A DNA stretch of 11,677 bases from positions 1 to 11,677 of the forward strand of contig JAOXYB010020159.1 in NCBI GenBank assembly GCA_028565635.1, read 5' to 3'. The notes beneath the pieces were generated by a model. That model did no database searches. It was given only the letters and a program-made list of their open reading frames with translations, and had not been told where the DNA came from. Origin of the DNA: Phoronis ovalis. Lineage: Eukaryota; Phoronida; Phoronidae. The position numbers and the translations under genes are program-made. Positions 1-5,897 of this stretch are shown here, piece by piece. Within the stretch, counting starts at the first letter, position 1, and each line of letters starts with the position of its first letter.

Positions 1-375
1 CATTGATCAGCTGTTTTTTTTACTAGATATGAATTTACGATGAATGTTTCAGGAAATGAGTGATCGCAAGAAAAATCTTCCAAGATTAATCGTCCACCGT
101 TCTCACGGCATAAACAATCGCGATTTTTAGTTTCAATCGCGATATTTATTTTCAATCCACCTCCTTTTGGTGGACTGAAAATGAGAGATTTATCGTTCAG
201 GATTAATCTCGCAAGCGTTCGCACGACGTAAAGAATGGTAGATCTTGCACGTAAGTTTTATCGCGATAATTTGGTCCCGTGAGAACAGAGCTTTAGAGAT
301 CTCCACGTATCAGATGGATTTTTAAAAGACTAACGACTGAAGGAGTGATCACTGTTACAGTAGTAAATAACTCAC
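1..375 (-). other. Start of ABHD16A intron 9 (open at window edge)
   Basis: It begins with donor GTGAGT at 375-370. The next ABHD16A coding block is not found here. The stretch is dominated by the fold-back repeat at about 60-300. Confidence 0.75.
60..300. repeat. Fold-back / MITE-like inverted repeat
   Basis: Nested inverted repeats occur here: GTTCTCACGG (99-108) with CCGTGAGAAC (277-286); ATCGCGAT (117-124 and 260-267) at matching offsets; and a central hairpin of 14-bp arms with one mismatch (148-161 and 169-182) around a 7-nt TCCTTTT loop. It is relatively CpG-rich (several TCGCGA) against an AT-rich background. It lies in ABHD16A intron 9 and has no coding capacity, so it looks like a non-autonomous fold-back element. 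The ends are not defined. Confidence 0.6.
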
Positions 376-518
376 TAATGTTGTTCCGTTTTCATTGCCA
401 CTATTTCTTTTATCAACAAACATGCTGTCTATTTCATTGCCATCTTCTGTTAGTAATTTAGCTCTGAGACCTTTTTTTTCTTCTACTAACTTACTACGAC
501 CATCTACTAGAGCTGGTG
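376..518 (-). CDS. ABHD16A: ABHD16A exon 9 (residues 204-251, start of hydrolase fold)
   Basis: Acceptor CCTTTCAG, donor GTGAGT at 375-370, 143 nt, phase 1 in and phase 0 out. It encodes PALVDGRSKLVEE, KKGLRAKLLTEDGNEIDSMF, then VDKRNSGNENGTTL. This matches the start of the hydrolase fold in human ABHD16A (RRAKLL..DGNEIDTMFVDRR). The expected next exon (VICCEGNAGFYE-like, the oxyanion strand) is not found between 1 and 355, so it lies outside the window. Confidence 0.95.
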
Positions 519-3500
519 CTGAAAGGAAAATTGAGTACTTTACATAAATACAGCTGACTATCAAACTCGATTGTCTTATCAGAATAAGCAAAGGTTTGGA
601 TGATAATTTGAATCACCACAGAATATTTTCTAGTATTTGCTATACTGCAGAAAAATAGTTTAAATGTTGCTTTTTTCTGAAAAAATTAGCATCGTGCTAT
701 CATTCTACAGCAATTTTTAGCATGTTGCCAACCATAATCCTCTAATGATGTGGTCATTATGTTACTTACTAAGTAATGCATTGAGTAAACTTGTGCTGCC
801 AGGATACAACATCCTTCTACCAAATGTGTTAGCTGCTAAATAACTAAAATGTTTCAAGAAAAAAGATTAGACACAAAACTATATAGTCATTGCTTGCAAA
901 TGGTTCAAGTATCTGCACAAACTCTAAAATTTTTAAATTCACAATTATGTTTCCAAAGAATATCACAACTATTTGTATTTAGTATATCCGTAACTATGTG
1001 TATGTAACAACATTTTATAAAAAAAGCTTTATTGCACTTTACTTATTGTAAGACAACAAAATAAGATTTTTCAATAAATATGAATTCTCACTATAAAAGT
1101 TAAAACTAAATTATTGTATAACCTGCTACGTTTATCTAGAATGCGATAAAATATAATATTTACCTGAGCATATAACATGGTAAAGCCTTAAAATGGTCCA
1201 GAATTGGTCGAGCTCTGTGTGAAACAGGTACATAAACTTTTTGTTTGCTACCATCACTACAAATACAAAAATCATTTTGCTAGGGAATACCATTTCACAT
1301 TCATGCAGAAAAGAAGCACCAACTGCTTTTACGACAGTACTATTACTATACCATGTTCAGAATTATACAAGTTATATTAAGGACACTCACCCACGACTTC
1401 CTTCAAACCACCGGAAATCCACAGGCCAACTGTGAAAACCAAAGTCAAATGTTGATAAACGTAGCTAAAAAGAAACATTAGACTGGACATACTTTAAATT
1501 GCAGACACGCACAGTTTTTAGTTTAAAATTGTTGTTTCAAGCTGACAATACCAATTTTCTTATGAATGACCGTTCAAAGTGAAAAACATGCAATTGTGAC
1601 AATAAGTGGTGAAGATATTGAAAAGAACTGATTAATATTTTCAGACATAAACAGTGTACACTAGCAAATATATTAAAACGGTTACTAAGTTAAACTGCAC
1701 AAAGAATCTTGTCGCACAATCACGCCAAATTCTATAACACTTTGTCAGACTTACTCTACTTTCTTGTGACAATGATTTTCTGGCAGTTACAAGTACACCA
1801 ATGAATGTCAAATAGTCGGGATTTGCATACCTCCCAATACCTGTAAGTATAAGTAACATTTTAAGAAATCTTACAAACTGTTTATATATGAGACTTCGTT
1901 TTCTGTATTTAGCAAATTTTTATTTCAACAGTTCATAATTCCACCCACTAACCTGTCATATTTTAAATGTTTCATATTCTTATAACATTAGAGATTTTGT
2001 GTTACAAGTTATGTTTTATCTGATCAAATGGATGAAAATTCTGTGTATAACGAAAACAATTCATAGATGGTGGTATAATTAAAAATGATTTGTAGCTGAC
2101 TTTACACTTGCATAGTCTGAAAAGATTACGTTGACCACCTTTAAACATAAAAGTGAACACATAATTATAAAGCATTCTTTTAAATTTGACTGTATTTGCT
2201 TTAAATATTTGTTTCACCACAAATAGAAAAGATTATTCTGCAAAGTTTAAAAAGGTACACTAACATGAAAGCATTAAGTATGAAGACATAGTGAAAACAT
2301 GAAATAATAATTAAAGATCAATTTGCAAAATTTAAAAAAAACATGCTAACATGACTTATTAAAAAATTAAGATATACTGAAAACATGAAATTTAACAGAT
2401 AAATAGAAAAATCTTAAAAAGTAAACTAACACGACTTATTAAAGTATGAAGCATATTTATGAAAACATGAAATATAATATGTTTGTTAAAACTTCAAGCT
2501 TTTGAATTTAATTATGCTATATATGCTTCCATACCTCTAGTTAAAACTGCTCCTGCTAGCAGTAGTCCAGTGAAGACAGCATACCTTGCAAGAGACATCA
2601 ATCCATCAGTAGATGTTAACCAACCTAAAAAGACATCCACAAATGATATCTGTCACTGAGTTAAAGCTACAGTCAAATCTGTCTACAAAGACTAGCTAAT
2701 GGAGCTGTGAAAACTGGCCTTTATAAGTTGATGTATTATAATTATTTACCAACCAGACATAACTAAACTGGTCCTTTATGAGCAGGTGGCCTTTATAGCA
2801 GGTTGGACAGTTACTTGTTTTCTGCAAATTTAATTACGTTTCACCCTGTTATTAATCAGCAGCGTTGAAGAAGGTGGTCTGCCATCCTGCTGTAACATCT
2901 TGTGGTGCAATCCATTAATCTTAGAGAACCAACTGTTAAGAATAATCTCAAGCAGTAATATGTAATACATACGCATATAATGCATGAACAACTTATTCTA
3001 TGATTATATTAGTTTAAAGGTTATTAACATCACGCAGATTGAAATAATCTAGATATCCATAATATTACCTATCTACCAAAAAGGTGTCATGTCTTTGCAG
3101 CAGTCATTTTATTGCTACTATACAAATATTCAGCTACATCTTGTACGACTAACTTGTCGGAACTCTCAAGTTCTGAATAAATAAGTGACTGTTTTTTGAG
3201 TTTTACAAAATGAGATAAAAAAATATTTACACTAATTAAAGTTTTATTTCAGAACAGATGATACAAAAGCAATATCTCACCTCTGCGATATAAAACAATG
3301 AGAAGGAATGGTGACGTCCAATAACATAAAGACTTGCAAACTTTTAACTGAAAGAAGTAAACAAAGAAACTGTTTAAAATACATTTACTTTACATGCAAC
3401 ATAGAAGTATAATTCATAAACATCTAAGATCCCAGTCACCAAATACTAGCTAATCAGTTTTTTAGTCTGCCAATAAATATGTTCCATCCAATTGCTTACA

Positions 3501-5218
3501 GTATAGAACATATTACTTTATGTAGACTCAGTTAATTCTATGAAATTTAAACTTACAGCTCTAATTAAGTTTTCACTTCCATGCTCTGCTGTATTCAGCT
3601 CATACAGTCTTCCCTGTAATGATAGGAAAATAATCACATTTAGTAAAATATGCATGTTTACTTGACAAATTTATTTAATTTTATTAAGGTAAATTAAATT
3701 AAAATTCAACAGATGTTGTGGCACAGGAAATATTTATATATTTTTCTCTTGATAATAACAAACCAAGACCATTGGAGCATTGCGGTAATAATGTCTCCCG
3801 GGCATCTAGGTTGATTTTCACTAATTTTTAACCACCTGATTGTTTACATGTGTGGATTTGTATTTTCTCAACTTGATAATAACGAACTAAGAACATCATA
3901 ATATTGTTGTATCAATAACTTCAACGTACAGGTGAGTTTTTACTAAATTTGAAACACGATAGTTTTTTAATACTGAAAGCGTTAGGACCAATATGTCAGA
4001 TATTGGGCCTATTATTACGATTATGAAGTATAATATTTTAACTCGTATGGTGAGGATTATATACTTTTTGGACAGTTGGTCACTTTCACTGTGATTTCCT
4101 ATATTGTACTAGGATTTGTGAGGTTCGGCAAGCCTCACCCTTCAGAAGTTGCCAGGCGACTAGTACTAGTCGTAGTTATTACATTATATTCCTATATGAT
4201 ACTCTGTACAGATCTGGCATTGGAAATGCTGTAACTTCACCACCATCTATATGTATATACGTATACTTATATAAATCCTGGAGTATAAGGCCACACATGT
4301 CTTTTGAAAGTACTAATAATAGGTGAATTAACTACATCATCTGAGAGACTACTCCATTTATTAGCTACTCTAGTTGACAAAAAATGCTTTCTAAAATCAG
4401 TTCTAGTGTGATTTTAATAGTGGCAAGTTTATATCTATAGTGCGAACCCTTACTATACATGTCTAGGAGAGGAAAAACCAACTGATTCAGCAGTAGTCTT
4501 GTACATTCCGTGTACATACTTCTACGTCTCAAGTCTGGAGTCTCTCATCTCTCCTTCAGTGTGGGAAGGGTAAGTGTGTCTGTTGCTAATCCTAAGCACT
4601 TATTGAAGTTATTCTGTGAATGCTGAAGTGTATTGATGTCGAACTCTGTCCATGTATTCCACATACATACTCCATATTCTAAAACCGGTCTAATGATTGA
4701 AGTAAACAGAGTTTTCACCTTTTCTATAGTATGATTGGTGAAACATCTCTTAATCACTCCAAGTTGTTGACTTGGCTCTTTGTGATTGCTGTATATACAA
4801 TATGCTCCTAGCCCTAGGGCTAGGCTTAGGTCATTTGAAATTAAAACCCCAAGATCTTTCTGTTCACTGACATTTTCTAGTACAAGTCCATTTAGAGTAT
4901 ATGTCTTGAGTAATCAAAAGTTTCTCTCATTCGAAATACCACACATTTTCAGCATTAACATTTAATAACCATGTATTTGACCAGACTGACGGTGTCCAGA
5001 CGTCTCGCCGGGTGGAAGTTTAATAAAAATTAGTGGAGTAAGGTAAAAATGTACAATTTTATTTCCCCATATAACAACTGTTGGCAATAAAAATTTTATG
5101 TGAACCGCGTTTAAAATACAGTAAATTGCGGATTGGAGAGTGTACCTACCTCTCTTCCCTGTGTTTTGTGCAAGCGGTAAAGTGGAGGACCAAAAATACA
5201 CCTCCACAAGGTCGCCAT
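376..5218 (-). CDS. ABHD16A: ABHD16A-like phosphatidylserine lipase, N-terminal 251 residues (9 exons, 3' partial)
   Basis: Joining nine minus-strand exons (5218-5150, 3613-3557, 3347-3281, 2624-2535, 1840-1755, 1464-1391, 1256-1164, 843-770, 518-376) gives 753 nt, 251 codons, with no stop. The protein opens MATLWRCIFGPPLYRLHK, has two hydrophobic segments (about residues 47-62 and 74-92), then family landmarks: GIGRYANPDY (95-104), SWPVDF (135-140), GRRMLYPGS (187-195), KLVEE (213-217) and DGNEID.MFVD (229-239). All line up in order with vertebrate ABHD16A as I know it. The family is ER-membrane alpha/beta hydrolases that cut phosphatidylserine to lysophosphatidylserine and also monoacylglycerols. 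The GxSxG nucleophile and the Asp/His of the triad lie beyond the left edge, so activity cannot be judged. It is divergently paired with the COLGALT gene. ABHD16B is an alternative name, but the multi-exon structure and N-terminus favour ABHD16A. Confidence 0.95.
770..843 (-). CDS. ABHD16A: ABHD16A exon 8 (residues 179-204)
   Basis: Acceptor ATTTTAG, donor GTAAGT, 74 nt, phase 2 in and phase 1 out. It encodes SYLAANTFGRRMLYPGSTSL then LNALL. The block (S)YL.A.T.GRRMLYPGS is one of the most conserved in ABHD16A. Confidence 0.95.
844..1163 (-). other. ABHD16A intron 7 (320 bp)
   Basis: Bounded by GTAAAT and TTTTAG. It is AT-rich with homopolymer runs; nothing else is recognisable. Confidence 0.8.
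1164..1256 (-). CDS. ABHD16A: ABHD16A exon 7 (residues 148-179)
   Basis: Acceptor TTTGTAG, donor GTAAAT, 93 nt, phase 2 in and phase 2 out. It encodes a variable linker (GDGSKQKVYVPVSHRARP) followed by ILDHFKALPCYML. This matches the family stretch that ends in LPCQI before the ..YL..HT.GRRM block. The final codon (AG|T, Ser) is split. Confidence 0.9.
1391..1464 (-). CDS. ABHD16A: ABHD16A exon 6 (residues 124-148)
   Basis: Acceptor TTTTTAG, donor GTGAGT, 74 nt, phase 0 in and phase 2 out. It encodes LRLSTFDFGFHSWPVDFRW then FEGSR. The motif ...(Y/F)DF.F.SWPVDF.W is almost invariant in the family. Confidence 0.95.
1755..1840 (-). CDS. ABHD16A: ABHD16A exon 5 (residues 95-123)
   Basis: Acceptor CTTACAG, donor GTAAGT, 86 nt. 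It encodes GIGRYANPDYLTFIGVLVTA then RKSLSQESR. GIGR(Y/W).NP.Y..FI..L is a hallmark stretch just after the membrane segments of ABHD16 proteins. The exon ends in phase 0. Confidence 0.95.
1841..2534 (-). other. ABHD16A intron 4 (694 bp)
   Basis: Bounded by GTATGG and CTTACAG. It contains the 85-bp tandem repeat (2221-2480). An open frame at 2002-2220 has no recognisable protein similarity and lies in the intron, so it is not called a gene. Confidence 0.8.
2221..2480. repeat. Diverged tandem repeat, about 85 bp unit, three copies
   Basis: The string GAAAACATGAAAT recurs at 2292, 2379 and 2461. It is preceded each time by a CTAACA(T/C)GA block (near 2259, 2346 and 2427) and, before that, by A-rich AAATAGAAAA/TTTAAAAA sequence. 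The spacing of 87 and 82 bp defines the unit. It is purely intronic (ABHD16A intron 4). Confidence 0.72.
2535..2624 (-). CDS. ABHD16A: ABHD16A exon 4 (residues 65-95, second membrane segment)
   Basis: The exon is 90 nt between TTTTTAG and GTATGG. The split Gly65 codon is completed by its first two bases, and one base of Gly95 is left at the end. It encodes GWLTSTDGLMSLARY followed by AVFTGLLLAGAVLTRG. The Gly/Leu/Ala-rich span ending in (T/L)RG fits the second hydrophobic segment of the family (LLLLLAGVACLRG in human). Confidence 0.93.
2625..3280 (-). other. ABHD16A intron 3 (656 bp)
   Basis: Bounded by GTGAGA and TTTTTAG. Apart from the short triplicated motif at 2711-2806, I see only AT-rich unique-looking sequence. 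Confidence 0.8.
2711..2806. repeat. Short triplicated motif, ACTGG(C/T)CCTTTAT-like
   Basis: Three similar units occur at 2711-2730, 2765-2787 and 2785-2806 (AAACTGGCCTTTATAAG, AAACTGGTCCTTTATGAG and GGTGGCCTTTATAGCAGG), the last two back to back. They lie in ABHD16A intron 3. The family is not recognised with certainty. Confidence 0.4.
3281..3347 (-). CDS. ABHD16A: ABHD16A exon 3 (residues 43-65, first membrane segment)
   Basis: The exon lies between a TTCTTTCAG acceptor and a GTGAGA donor, 67 nt, starting in phase 0 and leaving one base. It encodes LKVCKSLCYWTSPFLLIVLY then RR. The Y.xSPF...hydrophobic...LYR pattern matches the first transmembrane segment of ABHD16A (YSSPFAFFYLYRK in human). 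Confidence 0.92.
3557..3613 (-). CDS. ABHD16A: ABHD16A exon 2 (residues 24-42)
   Basis: The exon lies between acceptor TTACAG and donor GTAAGT, 57 nt, phase 0 at both ends, encoding GRLYELNTAEHGSENLIRA. It corresponds to the variable segment before the first membrane span, which is longer in vertebrates. Similarity is weak (Y..., E, hydrophobic I/L pattern), so this is the least certain exon. Its phases and splice sites fit both neighbours exactly. Confidence 0.82.
3739..3972. repeat. Tandem duplication with about 124-bp period
   Basis: CTTGATAATAAC occurs at 3748 and 3872. The similarity continues after each copy: CAAACCAAGA against GAACTAAGAA, then AGGTTGATTTTCACTAA against AGGTGAGTTTTTACTAA. 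The two copies are diverged and sit in ABHD16A intron 1, just downstream (in gene sense) of the LINE remnant. Confidence 0.65.
4030..4266 (-). repeat. 3' untranslated tail of the LINE fragment
   Basis: Directly downstream of the LINE stop codon (minus strand), this holds the conserved block AAATCACAGTGAAAGTGA and later ACGAGTTAAAATAT. The same blocks in the same order recur at 6020-6180 on the opposite strand, so this is a dispersed repeat and most simply the LINE 3' UTR. The downstream limit is approximate. Confidence 0.7.
4267..4987 (-). pseudogene. 5'-truncated, decayed non-LTR retrotransposon (CR1/jockey-type) reverse transcriptase C-terminus
   Basis: Read on the minus strand, this stretch carries the signature end of a LINE ORF2 in broken frames: WLLNVNAE (near 4971), YTLNGLVLENV, KDLGVLISNDL (4859-4827), then IIRPVLEYGVCMWNTW within an open frame that ends at a TGA (4544-4542), and finally VANKWSSLSDDVVNSP with STFKRHVWPYTPGFI and a TAA at 4269-4267. 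At least two frameshifts and one in-frame stop make it dead. The endonuclease and the catalytic FADD-type part are absent, as usual for 5'-truncated insertions. It lies in ABHD16A intron 1 on the same strand as the host gene. Confidence 0.88.
5150..5218 (-). CDS. ABHD16A: ABHD16A exon 1 (residues 1-23, start codon)
   Basis: The ATG at 5218-5216 sits in a strong Kozak context (A at -3, G at +4: AAAATGGCG). The 23 codons read MATLWRCIFGPPLYRLHK then TQGRE, closely matching the vertebrate ABHD16A N-terminus (a short hydrophobic stretch, then G-P-x-L-Y-x-hydrophobic). The donor GTAGGT is at 5149-5144, phase 0. A longer open frame (5207-4962) overlaps in another reading frame and is a shadow. Confidence 0.93.
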
Positions 5219-5221
5219 TTT
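5214..5221 (+). promoter_or_regulatory. YY1/Pho-like GCCATTTT spanning the ABHD16A start codon
   Basis: On the minus strand the start codon reads AAAATGGCGACC, which fits the YY1/Pleiohomeotic core GCCATnTT. YY1 sites overlapping ATG codons are known in many animal genes. Here it may equally be just a Kozak ATG followed by an Ala codon. Confidence 0.25.
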
Positions 5222-5483
5222 AGAACATTGACATTCTTTGGTAGGTAATTCAACTTTGACAAAACGTTTTATTGCCATTCGATCCCGTAATAAATAAACT
5301 ATTGCCTATTTTGTAATTTTTCCACGTTTTCAACGTTGTGACAAATTCTTTACTCATGAAAAGAATTTACAACCACAAAAAATATCGAGATATAGTCCAA
5401 GTTAACACCCCTTGTTCTAATATCTTGTTAGACTACCCCAAATGTGTATCGACAATGGGCAGTAGATTAATTAGTGTCTTCCG

Positions 5484-5490
5484 TATAAAG
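5484..5490 (+). promoter_or_regulatory. Possible TATA box for COLGALT
   Basis: TATAAAG lies 157 bp upstream of the COLGALT ATG, a plausible distance for a core promoter with a 5' UTR of about 120 nt. Such a short motif is common by chance in AT-rich DNA, so this is only a suggestion. Confidence 0.25.
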
Positions 5491-5556
5491 TGGACACGAA
5501 GTTAACTTTCTGGCTGTATAGAAATACGCTATTTCTGTAAGTCTTTTAATTTCTGT

Positions 5557-5631
5557 ATGAGATATACAATTGTGGCGTGAACGTAGAGAGAAATTCTAGA
5601 TGTATTAATGAACCATTTGATTTCTCATTGA
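5557..5631 (+). other. Three tiny upstream ORFs before the COLGALT start
   Basis: ATGs at 5557 (7 codons, stop 5578), 5600 (2 codons, stop 5606) and 5608 (7 codons, stop 5629) precede the main ATG at 5641. The second and third overlap as TAATG. They matter only if the transcript includes this stretch, in which case they could dampen translation. Confidence 0.4.
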
Positions 5632-5640
5632 ATCTTGAAA

Positions 5641-5897
5641 ATGTCCACGAAGCGGAAAATGCCTTGTTGGAACTGTCTGCGAAAAGTTTCCATGATTATC
5701 GCGTATTTAGTGATATTTATCGCTCAAATTGTGGATATTCATGGGATACTAGCAGACAATAGTCTGCATACGGATCCAGAGCGTCAATTTCCTACTGTTA
5801 TGGTGGTAATTTTAGTCAGAAACAAGGCACACACTTTACCATGGTATTTTGGACAATTGGAAAAGTTGGAGTATCCCAAAAACAGAATCTCTCTTTG
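5641..5897 (+). CDS. COLGALT1: COLGALT exon 1 (residues 1-86, signal peptide)
   Basis: The start ATG at 5641 has A at -3. An in-frame TGA at 5629 rules out an upstream start within this exon, and a second ATG at 5659 is possible. It encodes a basic n-region (MSTKRKMPCWNCLRK), a hydrophobic core (VSMIIAYLVIFIAQIV) with likely cleavage near residues 35-40, then FPTVMVVILVRNKAHTLPWY and the helix ending in ISLW. The donor GTAAGT at 5898 splits Trp86 (TG|G). Confidence 0.94.

Larger units (their letters stand above)
3614..5149 (-). other. ABHD16A intron 1 (1536 bp)
   Basis: This non-coding stretch is bounded by GTAGGT (5149) and TTACAG (3614). Most of its length is the LINE remnant and its tail (4030-4987) plus the 124-bp duplication (3739-3972). 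Between 4990 and 5149 I see nothing beyond AT-rich sequence. Confidence 0.85.
5219..5640. promoter_or_regulatory. Shared 5' region / presumed bidirectional promoter of ABHD16A and COLGALT
   Basis: Only 422 bp separate the two divergent start codons, so both 5' UTRs and core promoters must fit here unless upstream non-coding exons exist. It is AT-rich with few CpGs. Visible motifs are a perfect CAACGTTG palindrome (5331-5338), a TATAAAG on the plus strand (5484-5490), and a GCCATTTT core just inside ABHD16A. No transcription start can be fixed from sequence alone. Confidence 0.7.

Noticed and set aside
1241-1435. Plus-strand open frame of 64 codons
   Set aside because: It runs antisense across ABHD16A exons 7 and 6, which have strong homology on the minus strand. 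It has no recognisable protein features.
2002-2220. Minus-strand open frame of 72 codons
   Set aside because: It lies wholly in ABHD16A intron 4. It has no family similarity and does not fit the phases of exons 4 and 5.
3988-4006. Small hairpin CCAATAT...ATATTGG
   Set aside because: Seven-base arms in AT-rich DNA are expected by chance and no other signal supports it.
4962-5207. Minus-strand open frame of 81 codons near the ABHD16A start
   Set aside because: It overlaps exon 1 in a different frame. The frame starting at 5218 matches the ABHD16A N-terminus and ends at a donor.
5577-5762. Plus-strand frame of 61 codons overlapping COLGALT exon 1
   Set aside because: It is an alternative frame of the exon encoding the signal peptide; it lacks a proper ATG and shows no homology.
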